Origin: an archaeon
GTDB lineage: Archaea > B1Sed10-29 > WALL01 > JAGHAM01
Direction: 5' to 3'
NCBI GenBank assembly: GCA_021107635.1
Contig: JAIOSL010000003.1
Span: forward strand, 1 to 37,785
DNA length: 37,785 nucleotides
Shown here: positions 8,202 to 17,091 of the stretch, piece by piece
How the letters are laid out: each line of letters opens with the position of its first letter
Numbering within the stretch: the stretch's first letter is position 1
Translations under genes and position numbers: made by a program
The notes under the pieces: model-generated
Database searches by the model: none
Told to the model about the DNA's origin: nothing
The model's input: only the letters and a program-made list of their open reading frames with translations

Positions 8202-8581
8202 TGGCATATTCTAATAAGGTAATAGACCACTTTCGCAATCCTAGAAACTATGGTGAACTGGAAAATCCGGATTGTATTGGCGAAACAGGCAATCCAGTAT
8301 GCGGAGACGTAATGAAAATCTTTTTGAAAATAGGCAAGAATGAAAAAGAAGAGGAATTCATCGAGGATATCTCTTTTTTGACTTATGGTTGTGCTGCGGC
8401 AATAGCCACGAGCTCAATGCTGACAGAAATGGTTAAAGGTAAGACGATTGAAGACGCACTGAAAGTTAAGGAAAAAGACATTGCTGACAGGTTGGGTGGT
8501 TTGCCTACGATAAAAATGCATTGTTCTGTTTTGGCAACAAAAGCTTTGAAAGAAGCAATAGATGATTATAGGACTAAGTGA
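8201..8581 (+). CDS. iscU: Fe-S cluster scaffold protein IscU
   Basis: 126 aa, complete IscU/NifU-N domain. The three cluster-ligand cysteines are present: C34 in NPVCGD with D36, C64 in YGCAAAIA and C108 in KMHCSVLA; an extra cysteine lies at 25. It receives sulfur from the desulfurase encoded directly upstream (one-base overlap) and passes the cluster to client proteins. No LPPVK chaperone motif is evident: the equivalent segment reads GGLPTIKMHC, as in archaeal/Gram-positive forms without HscAB. Its last 8 nt overlap the convergent end of the beta-helix array. Confidence 0.96.
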   Translation: MAYSNKVIDHFRNPRNYGELENPDCIGETGNPVCGDVMKIFLKIGKNEKEEEFIEDISFLTYGCAAAIATSSMLTEMVKGKTIEDALKVKEKDIADRLGGLPTIKMHCSVLATKALKEAIDDYRTK

Positions 8582-10010
8582 GATTGTCTAATACAATTTT
8601 GTTGGTTGTGGTTGAAGCATCTTGTATGGGTGTAGAACCAGTATTAACAACAACATTGTTTGTTATGATGAAGTGTTCACTTTGAGTGTCAGCAATTTGG
8701 ATTCCTTGATTAGTGGCTCCGTTTATTATGCAATCAGAAATTATGTAATCTGATGAAGGGTCATTTCCGGAAACATATATTCCTTTTGATCCAGAATTTG
8801 TTACAATCGAATTTTTTATCATGATGTCTGAAACGTCTCTTAGATAAATGCCATATTCTCCTGTGTCAGATACCTTAGAATCGCTTAAAGATACTTTTTC
8901 TGCACCCCACAATCTTATTCCGTGCGTCCCTCCTTTAATCTGGATATTGCTAAGAGAAACTTGTTTGGGACTGCTTCCAAGCAAACCCCAATTAACTGAA
9001 TCTTGTATTTGAATGTTGGAAAAAGACAGATTTTCAGAATCATCTAAATGAATGCCAGTGTCAGAAGGACTTGATATGAGGATGTTATTGAAATTGTTGT
9101 TGAAGCAATCCATTCCACAGAGCAGTCCGGTTTCGCTTCCAGTTATTCGTATGTTGTTAAAATTGCTGTCTTGAATCGTATATAATTTTAAGCCGTAGTG
9201 TCCGTCTGAACTGTCAAGTACATGGATATAAAAATTGTTGAAATTATTGTTTGATGATTGATAATCGACCATTTTTATTCCCCAAAACGATTCTGTTACA
9301 AAATTGTTGAAATTGCAGTTATGTACTGCATGTAAATCTAAAGCGTATCCATCATCAATTCCTTCCATGATTACATCGCTAAAAGTACTATTGTAAATGC
9401 TAGTCATTGCAAAACCATGCCATTCCTGCACGTTTTGTATGTAGATGTTTGAAACCATACCATTATTCAGTTGTCCAAGATACAACGCAGAGTCTCTTGC
9501 ATTTAGAAGATGTACTCGCTCTAGCACAAAATCACTGGTTCCTTGGTCAAATCGTATGCATTCGCCGTCTCCAGGATTGTTCTGTAAGTTTGCGTCTATT
9601 GTCATATCGGAGATGGTAACTTCACTTTTTCCTCTTACTAGAATAACATATCTAACTGTTCCTGCGCTTGGTTGACTAGCAGGATTCATTCCGTTTTTAG
9701 TTCTTAGCATGGTATTCCCTGTTCCGCTTCCAACAAAACGGATGTTGTCATCGAGATAGATGGGATAAGTAATCTCAAAAAGTCCGGGTGGTAGCCATAC
9801 TGTTCCGCCGCCAGAAGCGGCAACGTCATCAATTGCTGCTTGAATTTCCACTTGAGAGTTTGTTTCGCTTGGTTCCCAGTAGTTGCCGTTGCTGTTCCTG
9901 ATGAGCGTCTCTTTGTTGTCCATGCTGTCGCTTATTGAACGAGTCACAGAACCAACAAAATAGAGTGTGGTTAAGAGTAAAACTACTACAATCAAAAAAT
10001 TTTTGGTCAT
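8574..10010 (-). CDS. Beta-helix surface protein, array gene 7 (last)
   Basis: 478 aa. N-terminal hydrophobic segment (about residues 4-22) with GSVTR, then the array's conserved NSNGNYWEP block and a pectate-lyase-like cap: IQAAIDDVAASGGGTVWLPP. The rest is a right-handed parallel beta-helix with stacked Asn-rich rungs (NFNNF, NFNNI repeats) and a C-terminal rung ending in DNLT. Compared with its paralogues it has a 4-residue insertion between WEP and IQ. No catalytic residues of a known polysaccharide lyase could be assigned. It is the last of seven genes, overlapping the previous by 4 nt, and its 3' end overlaps iscU by 8 nt. Likely exported or membrane-tethered by the N-terminal helix. 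Confidence 0.85.
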   Translation of the reverse strand: MTKNFLIVVVLLLTTLYFVGSVTRSISDSMDNKETLIRNSNGNYWEPSETNSQVEIQAAIDDVAASGGGTVWLPPGLFEITYPIYLDDNIRFVGSGTGNTMLRTKNGMNPASQPSAGTVRYVILVRGKSEVTISDMTIDANLQNNPGDGECIRFDQGTSDFVLERVHLLNARDSALYLGQLNNGMVSNIYIQNVQEWHGFAMTSIYNSTFSDVIMEGIDDGYALDLHAVHNCNFNNFVTESFWGIKMVDYQSSNNNFNNFYIHVLDSSDGHYGLKLYTIQDSNFNNIRITGSETGLLCGMDCFNNNFNNILISSPSDTGIHLDDSENLSFSNIQIQDSVNWGLLGSSPKQVSLSNIQIKGGTHGIRLWGAEKVSLSDSKVSDTGEYGIYLRDVSDIMIKNSIVTNSGSKGIYVSGNDPSSDYIISDCIINGATNQGIQIADTQSEHFIITNNVVVNTGSTPIQDASTTTNKIVLDNLT

Positions 10011-11398
10011 GTTAAGTTGTCCTCCACTAACTTATTGACTGTTCCAGGCGTGTTGTCGTTTAAGTTTTGGATGTTGTTATCGAGGATTACGTTGTTGGTT
10101 ATAATAAAATTATCGTGAGCGTCCGAATCAATAAAAATGCCTCTATTGTTTTCTCTGATGATATTGTCTGAGATTATGAAGTTTGAGTTTATGCCAGAAT
10201 TTCCTTCAATGAAAATACCATTGCCATTGTTATTAAGTATCTGGCATCGTTTAATGCTGAAATCATTTGAATTTTTGATTTCAATGGCATAGCTTGGATC
10301 GTTTCCGTTCAAAAAGAATGAGTCAGAAATGCTTACTCCAGTAGAACTGTATATTGTATTTCTTCCGCCTGCGTTGTGTACTTGAACATTTGAAACGGTT
10401 GCGTCTTCAACTGAATCAATGTGAAGTCCATACGCTCCTGTGTTTTTTATTATTGAATTTTTTACGTTTATGTTGTCTCCGGATATTGCAAATCCTACAT
10501 TATCGATATTTTCGACTTGTATGTTGTTAAAGTTCAAGTTAGAACATGTACTCATTACGTTAACTCCGTTTCCTCCGCCTTGGTCTATTCGAATGTTATT
10601 GAAATTGCTGTTGTGCGTGTCACTGATTTTAAATGTGCTTCCGGTTCCTGTGCCACTAATAACAATGTTGTTAAAGTTGCAGTTTTCATTGTATTCGTCG
10701 GCAACTATTTTGATTCCGAAATTACAGTCTTTTATGATTATGTTGTTCATACTAACATTTCTTCCATCTGATAAATCAAGTGCATAGCCGATAGTGTTTG
10801 TGTTTCCGTAAGCGATGCAATCGCTTAATATAGAGTCTTCAAATGAATCAAGACCGAAAGAATGCCTTTCTTCTTTTGATACGTTAAACACGGAAACTTT
10901 TGAGATAAAGAAACGTTTGCAAACGCCTGAACTCATTACTCCGTTTGCACCAGGATTATTTATGTGGATGTTTTGGACTAGGATATTTGTTGCATCTCTG
11001 AATCTTAATGCGTTTCCTCCCATGCTGTGCATTTCAACTGTGAAATCTGAAAGAGTTATGTTGTGCCGGTCAACAATCCAGAATGGGTATATTGTATTTG
11101 AAGTCGAATCAATGATTGTAGCTCCTATGCCACTTCCTTGAATACGCACGTTATTCCCAGGTTCAATGTCTTGAGTTATGTGTAGTATTCCCGCTGGCAA
11201 CCACACCGCTCCTCCTTGTACACCAAGATCGTCTATTGCTGTTTGAATGTTTTCACCTAGAGGTTCCCAGTAGTTACCATTGCTATTGCGTATCAAGGTT
11301 TCCTTGTTATCTTGGGAGTTACCTATTGATCTAGTAACGGAACCAACTAAATATACTGTTACTATTAACAGAACAATTACAATCCAATGTTTTTTCAT
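10007..11398 (-). CDS. Beta-helix surface protein, array gene 6
   Basis: 463 aa, the shortest member. Signal-anchor (MKKHWIVIVLLIVTVYLVGS), VTRSIG, the NSNGNYWEP block, then IQTAIDDLGVQGGAVWLPAG. The helix body shows rungs such as NCNFNNIVI, NSNFNNIRI and LNFNNIQV, and a final ISDNIIRENNRGIFI rung before NKLVEDNLT. GTVWLP, seen in most paralogues, is GAVWLP here. Joined to both neighbours by ATGA overlaps, so expression probably depends on the single promoter near 18540. Function: probable extracellular binding or lyase-like fold; no active site identified. Confidence 0.85.
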   Translation of the reverse strand: MKKHWIVIVLLIVTVYLVGSVTRSIGNSQDNKETLIRNSNGNYWEPLGENIQTAIDDLGVQGGAVWLPAGILHITQDIEPGNNVRIQGSGIGATIIDSTSNTIYPFWIVDRHNITLSDFTVEMHSMGGNALRFRDATNILVQNIHINNPGANGVMSSGVCKRFFISKVSVFNVSKEERHSFGLDSFEDSILSDCIAYGNTNTIGYALDLSDGRNVSMNNIIIKDCNFGIKIVADEYNENCNFNNIVISGTGTGSTFKISDTHNSNFNNIRIDQGGGNGVNVMSTCSNLNFNNIQVENIDNVGFAISGDNINVKNSIIKNTGAYGLHIDSVEDATVSNVQVHNAGGRNTIYSSTGVSISDSFFLNGNDPSYAIEIKNSNDFSIKRCQILNNNGNGIFIEGNSGINSNFIISDNIIRENNRGIFIDSDAHDNFIITNNVILDNNIQNLNDNTPGTVNKLVEDNLT

Positions 11399-12798
11399 GT
11401 TAGATTATCTCCTATTAGCTTGTTTACTGATCCAGTGTTATCGTTTATGTTACCATTTGTGTTTTCTTGGACAATATTATTAGTTAGAATAAAGTTGTTG
11501 TGAGCTCCATTGTCCAGATAGATTCCCCTGGCGTTATTTCTTATTAGGTTATCGGAGACAATGAAATTTGTGTTTGGCCCGCCAGTGTCATCAAAGTATA
11601 AACCATTTCCTGCATTATTAATTATTTGAGAGCCAGAAAATATTACGTTTTGAGAATCTCGTATGATAAAGACGTGATCTGTTGCTGTTCCCTCAGAAAA
11701 AATGCTGTCTGTGATTGTTATTCCGTTGGATTGAGATATTGAATTCCATCCATTACTTCCTTTAGATTGATAGTTGGATATTGAAACGTTTTCAGCATTG
11801 GTTATTCTTAGAGAATAAGCATCAGGTTCGAAAACGTGAACATTGTTGACGTTAATGTTTTTTCCTAGTATTGCCATGCCGGAACCAGTGGATTGCATGT
11901 TAACGTTGTTTATGTTTATGTTTTCGCAAACTTCTAAAACACTTATTCCTCCATCACAGTCAACCAGGTTAATGTTGTTGAAATTAGAGTTACGCACGGC
12001 TTTTATTTGAAGACAAGCTTCCCCTCCACTAATTATAATATTATTGAAAGAACTGTTTTCAGTGAAATCATTTTCATCTGCTTTTCCAGTAATTTTTATT
12101 CCGTATTGACTATCTTTGATTATCATGTTGTTTACTTGAGTGTTAGATGTTTGAGTTATGTCCAAGCACATGTTTTGTTTGCAGTCTTTGAGGACACAAT
12201 CATTAAAAATCAGTCCATCTGAGCCTGTGACTCCTATACCTTGATGGTTTAAGTGATCTGTGTCAGTTACACTTATTTTTGAAAAAATGCCATTTTTGCA
12301 GTTACTAACGTATATTCCTGCACCCGAAGGATTTACTATTTGAATTTTTTCTAGGATAAAATCTTCTGAAAAACCGGTTCTCATCGCATGTCCTATTCCG
12401 CCTCCCCTACGGTTTCCATCCAGAGTCAAGTCTGAAATAGTGAAGTTTTTAGAGTCTTCGGCTAGGAGTATCATCGTTCCGATTTCAGTTTTTTTAAGTA
12501 TTGTGTTTCCTATTCCATTACCTATTAATTTTATGTTACTTTTTAGTTCTATTCGCTGGCTTCCAATTTCAAAAGTACCTGCTGGGATCCACACAGTACC
12601 ACCTTCAGAATCAAAATCGTCTATTGCTGTTTGAATGTTCGAGCCTATCGGCTCCCAGTAGTTACCGTTACTGTTCCTAATCATCATTTCTTTGTTATCT
12701 TGAAAGTTACTTATTGTTCTAGTAACTGATCCGATTAAGTAAAAGGAAGATAGTAAGAGTACAATTGCCATTAACAGTTTAATGTGTTTCACGTTCAT
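11395..12798 (-). CDS. Beta-helix surface protein, array gene 5
   Basis: 467 aa. N-terminal helix (about residues 6-24), GSVTRTIS, NKEMMIRNSNGNYWEP, then IQTAIDDFDSEGGTVWIPAG. Rungs include SSFNNIIISG, NSNFNNINLV and INNVNM; the last rung reads VSDNLIRNNARGIYL and the tail ends NKLIGDNLT. The conserved block has MM where the paralogues have TL. Start is ATG at 12798, overlapping gene 4 (ATGA). Same fold and probable location as its neighbours. Confidence 0.85.
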   Translation of the reverse strand: MNVKHIKLLMAIVLLLSSFYLIGSVTRTISNFQDNKEMMIRNSNGNYWEPIGSNIQTAIDDFDSEGGTVWIPAGTFEIGSQRIELKSNIKLIGNGIGNTILKKTEIGTMILLAEDSKNFTISDLTLDGNRRGGGIGHAMRTGFSEDFILEKIQIVNPSGAGIYVSNCKNGIFSKISVTDTDHLNHQGIGVTGSDGLIFNDCVLKDCKQNMCLDITQTSNTQVNNMIIKDSQYGIKITGKADENDFTENSSFNNIIISGGEACLQIKAVRNSNFNNINLVDCDGGISVLEVCENININNVNMQSTGSGMAILGKNINVNNVHVFEPDAYSLRITNAENVSISNYQSKGSNGWNSISQSNGITITDSIFSEGTATDHVFIIRDSQNVIFSGSQIINNAGNGLYFDDTGGPNTNFIVSDNLIRNNARGIYLDNGAHNNFILTNNIVQENTNGNINDNTGSVNKLIGDNLT

Positions 12799-14204
12799 TC
12801 CACCAAGTTTTTTGTAACAATACTGTTTGATGCACTACTATCATCGTTAAAGTCTTTACCACTGTTGTAAAGGAGATTGTTGTTGGTTACTATAAAATTA
12901 TCATGTGTGCCAGAAGGCAAAGCCATTATGTCAATGCCTCTACCGCCATTGCCGGTGATTATGTTGTCTGTTAAAACAAGATTTTCACATGGCATACCTT
13001 CATTCCAAAAGGTTATCCCATCTGCAGTATTGTCTTGTATTCTGCAACCAGATATGATAACATCACTGGAAGATTTTATTGAAAGCCCATGGATTGCTCC
13101 ATTGGTTATAGAACAATCAGAAATGACTACATTATTTGAATTTATTATTGGGTTATCATTGTTTGGAGAATGGATTTGCACATTGGAAACCGTGACGTTT
13201 TCTGCTGAGTTAATACACAATCCGTATGCTACTGTGTTTTCAACAATACCATTGTTCACGTTCAAGTTTTTCCCGCTTAACACAAGACCTTGTCCAATAG
13301 TTCCTTCCACATAAAAATTGCTTAGGCTTACGTCCGTACAGGTTTCCCATATTTTAATACCGTTCCATCCTCCTGAAACAAAGATATTGTTATAGTTAGT
13401 GTTCTTGTTCATTTGTATCTTAAGACCATCCCCAGCAGAATCCAAATTAATCAAGTTTATATTATTAAACACTGAATTTTCCGTGTATCTTGCGTCTTCA
13501 TCGTCATCAACTTTAATTCCCATTTTACTATCATACACTAAAATATTGTTCACGGTACAATCATGGACTCCAGAAAAATCTATTCCGTATCCATTAGTGT
13601 TCCACATGATACAATCGCTTACAGTTATACCATCTGAGGTCCCAACAGTCAATCCATGCCATCTCTCTGTATCATCTGCTTTATAGTTTGAAATGAACCC
13701 ATTTTGCGAACGTTGGACAGAAAGTCCACTAGCGGCTGCTCTAGTCATGTGAACATTTTCGATTATGAAATTTGAACAGTCTCGTATCACCATGCCATTC
13801 CCATCACATCCATTATGACGGTTTCCATCAACAGTCAAATCTGACACAGTAAAGTTTTCAATAAATTCTGCCCACAGTGGATAACCTGCAGTTCCATCAC
13901 CTAGCTTGATTACGGTTATTCCAACACCGCTTCCCACAAGACGAATATTGCTCTTGAGATAAGTCTTATATGCAGTTAAAACATATGTCCCAGGAGGGAG
14001 CCAAACTGTTCCTCCATTTCCCAAATCATCAATAGCTATCTGGATATTAGCTCCTACTGGTTCCCAGTAATTACCGTTACTGTTCCTAATCAGGGTTTCC
14101 TTGTTGTCGTGGAAATCGCTTATGGAACGAGAAACAGAACCAACTAAATAAACTGCTGCTAAAACTAGCAGTAAACCAATAATTCCATAAACCTTTTTTT
14201 TCAT
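12795..14204 (-). CDS. Beta-helix surface protein, array gene 4
   Basis: 469 aa. Signal-anchor MKKKVYGIIGLLLVLAAVYL, then GSVSRSIS (Ser for the usual Thr), NSNGNYWEP and IQIAIDDLGNGGTVWLPPGT. Rungs include NSVFNNINLI and NTNYNNIFVSG; a MPCENLVLTDNIITG rung precedes the end. The C-terminus is the most diverged of the set, ending TKNLVE rather than DNLT, because the coding frame runs two residues further into the next gene's start. Overlaps both neighbours by 4 nt. Confidence 0.85.
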   Translation of the reverse strand: MKKKVYGIIGLLLVLAAVYLVGSVSRSISDFHDNKETLIRNSNGNYWEPVGANIQIAIDDLGNGGTVWLPPGTYVLTAYKTYLKSNIRLVGSGVGITVIKLGDGTAGYPLWAEFIENFTVSDLTVDGNRHNGCDGNGMVIRDCSNFIIENVHMTRAAASGLSVQRSQNGFISNYKADDTERWHGLTVGTSDGITVSDCIMWNTNGYGIDFSGVHDCTVNNILVYDSKMGIKVDDDEDARYTENSVFNNINLINLDSAGDGLKIQMNKNTNYNNIFVSGGWNGIKIWETCTDVSLSNFYVEGTIGQGLVLSGKNLNVNNGIVENTVAYGLCINSAENVTVSNVQIHSPNNDNPIINSNNVVISDCSITNGAIHGLSIKSSSDVIISGCRIQDNTADGITFWNEGMPCENLVLTDNIITGNGGRGIDIMALPSGTHDNFIVTNNNLLYNSGKDFNDDSSASNSIVTKNLVE

Positions 14205-15625
14205 AGCAAGTTATCTCCAATAAACTTGTTTGAACCAGTACCTTGATCTCTCACGCCTTGGCCAGTGTTGTCTGTCAAAATATTATTTGTTATGATATAA
14301 TTGTCATGTGCGAAAGCATCTACTCGAATGCCTTCGTTATTGTAAGTGATGATATTATCTGATATGACAAAGTTTGTACAGAGTCCTTCAGTTCCAAGAA
14401 TGTATATCCCCGCTCCGTTGTTATCTTTGAAGTTTGAACCTGAAATAATAAATTCATCTGAATTTTTGACTATTAAACCTCGTTCGTTGCCACCATCAAA
14501 AGAACATTCGCTTATCAAAACGTTGTTCGCATCTGAAAAAACATTGTAGTTAGGAGATTCCACGAACTGAACATTCGAAAAAGTAGCGTCTTTAATCCCT
14601 TTAGCATAAAACGTTCTTCCTGAACCAACATGTTTGACTATTCCATTAGCAATGTTGATTCGTTCGCAATCGTGAAGCCAGTTTGAAATGTGTAAAGCAG
14701 ATTGAGTGCCATCTGCTTGAATGTTAAAGTTGTTTAGGTTGATGTCGTTGCTTCCATCTAAAACTATACCTACTTCTGCTTCAACGTTAATATTTGTGAA
14801 ACTTGAATTATATTCTCTTTTAATCCACAGTCCGAACCCATCTCCACTATATGAAATACTTTGAATGACAACGTTGGTCACAACGTTATTTCCTCCTTTT
14901 TCTCCAGGATCTCCAAAAAACTTTATTCCCATTCCCGAATCTTTCACAATCAAGTTATTCAAAGCACAGTTATGCAAAGTATGGAAGTCCATACCCATAT
15001 ACGCAATATCCGTTGCAATCAGATTACTAAACGTAGAATCCCACGCACTGTTAATGGCAAATCCCTCATAAGAATATCCTTGTAGTTCACTTGCCATGCA
15101 ATCAGACATAAAACCTCTTTCACAATTACCAAACACACCAAAACCATTACTCAAAGATCTTCTTGCGTGAACCCGTTCTATAATAAAACCTGAAACACTG
15201 TGTAAGTATAATGGATTGCCCATGACATAATTACCATCAATAGTCAAATCTGAGACAGTCACATTAAGTTGTCTGGCTGAACTGGAACTACGGATCATTG
15301 TTCCTCCGTAATTGCTCTCTGCTTTTATTGTTGTAATTCCCATTCCCTTGCCAACAAGCCGAACATTGTCTTTTAAGTAGATGGTTGAAGAAGGAACAAG
15401 AGTTCCTGCTGGAAGCCATACTGTTCCTCCTCCTGTGCTTTCTGCGTCGTCTATTGCTGTTTGAATGTTCTCTCCTGTCGGCTCCCAATAGTTTCCATTG
15501 CTGTTCCTAATTAATGTCTCTTTGTTGTCATGAATATTGCTTATGGAACGGGTTATTGAACCGATTAGGTATATGCTGATTATTACAAAAAGGATAGTCA
15601 GGAAAAGTAATTTGGAGTGTTTCAT
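14201..15625 (-). CDS. Beta-helix surface protein, array gene 3
   Basis: 474 aa. N-terminal hydrophobic helix, GSITRSISN, NSNGNYWEP, then IQTAIDDAESTGGGTVWLPA. The body has fewer NFNNI rungs than its neighbours (NSSFTNINVE, NLNNFNIQ) but the same 22-25 residue periodicity, and ends with a FVISDNIITYNNEGI rung and NKFIGDNLL. One WLHDCERINIAN segment near residue 310 breaks the repeat and may form a loop. Overlaps neighbours by 4 nt on both sides. Confidence 0.85.
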   Translation of the reverse strand: MKHSKLLFLTILFVIISIYLIGSITRSISNIHDNKETLIRNSNGNYWEPTGENIQTAIDDAESTGGGTVWLPAGTLVPSSTIYLKDNVRLVGKGMGITTIKAESNYGGTMIRSSSSARQLNVTVSDLTIDGNYVMGNPLYLHSVSGFIIERVHARRSLSNGFGVFGNCERGFMSDCMASELQGYSYEGFAINSAWDSTFSNLIATDIAYMGMDFHTLHNCALNNLIVKDSGMGIKFFGDPGEKGGNNVVTNVVIQSISYSGDGFGLWIKREYNSSFTNINVEAEVGIVLDGSNDINLNNFNIQADGTQSALHISNWLHDCERINIANGIVKHVGSGRTFYAKGIKDATFSNVQFVESPNYNVFSDANNVLISECSFDGGNERGLIVKNSDEFIISGSNFKDNNGAGIYILGTEGLCTNFVISDNIITYNNEGIRVDAFAHDNYIITNNILTDNTGQGVRDQGTGSNKFIGDNLL

Positions 15626-17091
15626 GTTAGGTTATCCTCCACTATTTTGTTAGTTCCGTCTCCTAGATCAGTTATTTCACTTATTGAATGACCACCAACA
15701 ATGTTATTTGTTATAATGTAATTGTCATGAGCAGCATCAGTAATGAAAATGCCTCTCTGGCCATTATTTCGAATAATATTATCTGATATGATGAAGTCTT
15801 TGCAGGTTCCTGCTGCATGACTCACATAAATTCCATACGTGTTTCCATCTTCAATTTGATTCCCTTTGATAATGACGTCTTCGCTATCATCGATAAATAA
15901 AGAACCGTACGCACTTTCACTTGTTTTGGTTATTTTATTATCTGAAAAAACAATGTTTTTTGAGTTTCTGATTTCGTTTGCGTAAGGAACTCCAGAAGTA
16001 GCAACATCAAAAAATAGAGAGTTAGTTACAACAATGTTTTCTCCGCCAATGTCAAATCCTTTAGCTCCTGGAGAAATCACTTGAGCATTTGAAACTTTAA
16101 TGTTTTTCCCTAATAATGTCAAACCGTTTTCTTGAGAACGGACAACCTGAACATTATTGAATACTAGGTTTCTTGCTTGAGTATCTACTAGTATTCCTTC
16201 TCTGCCGCCTGTTAGTTTGATATTTGAGAACGTGGAATTATAACAGTTTTGTATTTTGTATCCGTAATCTCCTCCTTCCAAACTGTTTTCTTTAAGGATA
16301 ACGTTTACGTTGTTAAAAGTGTTATTGGACGCTCCTCCAGCAATTTTGATTCCTTTCTCTCCGCCTAATACAAGCAAGTTACTCAAAACAGAGTTCCTGC
16401 ACCAAAAGTCCATTCCTCCTGCTCCAGAACCTGTTCCGACTTCATCTGTTAGAGCAACAAGATTACTGAAAACACAGTAATCTGCTTCTGAAACTGCTAT
16501 TCCATGACCTCCAGTAGCATCTATGTCATCGATTTTATGTCCGTAAAGGTTGTTAAAGAAAGAATTGGTGCATTCGCTGATGTATATTGCGTTAAAGTTG
16601 GCGTTAATGCTTGAGATATCCTCAACATGCATATTGTTTCCTCGAACATACACACCGTTTCCACTTTCTGTTTCTCCATGATTGTGCATGTTTACAGTGA
16701 AACCTTTCAGCATGACATTATCTGCGTAAGCCCATACTGGGAAAATGTTTCCTTCAGTAGTTTCTATTATTGTAATATCTCTTCCTGAACCAATCAAGGC
16801 AACGTTATCTTTCAATTCAATAGCATGTTCGTTTGAACCGTCTTCGTCTAAAGCATTAACATTAAATGTTCCTGGTGGCAGCCATACTTTTCCACCTCCA
16901 GACATAGCAACATCATCGATTGCTACTTGGATGTTTGCGCCTATAGGCTCCCAGTAATTACCATTAGAGTTTCTGATTAGTGTTTCCTTATTGTCTTGAG
17001 AATCACTTATTGTTCTAGTTACTGAACCCACTAAGTAAATTGTTGTCAAAACCAACAATAAAACAATAATTCCAAAAAACTTATCTTTCAT
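15622..17091 (-). CDS. Beta-helix surface protein, array gene 2
   Basis: 489 aa, the longest member. Signal-anchor, GSVTRTISDSQ, NSNGNYWEP, IQVAIDDVAMSGGGKVWLPP. It differs by an insert of about 10 residues (NALDEDGSNEHA) between the cap strand and the first rung, which accounts for its length. Rungs include NNTFNNVNVI and NLVFNNVQVV; the final rung reads FIISDNIIRNNGQRGIFI and the tail NKIVEDNLT. Overlaps both neighbours by 4 nt. Confidence 0.85.
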   Translation of the reverse strand: MKDKFFGIIVLLLVLTTIYLVGSVTRTISDSQDNKETLIRNSNGNYWEPIGANIQVAIDDVAMSGGGKVWLPPGTFNVNALDEDGSNEHAIELKDNVALIGSGRDITIIETTEGNIFPVWAYADNVMLKGFTVNMHNHGETESGNGVYVRGNNMHVEDISSINANFNAIYISECTNSFFNNLYGHKIDDIDATGGHGIAVSEADYCVFSNLVALTDEVGTGSGAGGMDFWCRNSVLSNLLVLGGEKGIKIAGGASNNTFNNVNVILKENSLEGGDYGYKIQNCYNSTFSNIKLTGGREGILVDTQARNLVFNNVQVVRSQENGLTLLGKNIKVSNAQVISPGAKGFDIGGENIVVTNSLFFDVATSGVPYANEIRNSKNIVFSDNKITKTSESAYGSLFIDDSEDVIIKGNQIEDGNTYGIYVSHAAGTCKDFIISDNIIRNNGQRGIFITDAAHDNYIITNNIVGGHSISEITDLGDGTNKIVEDNLT

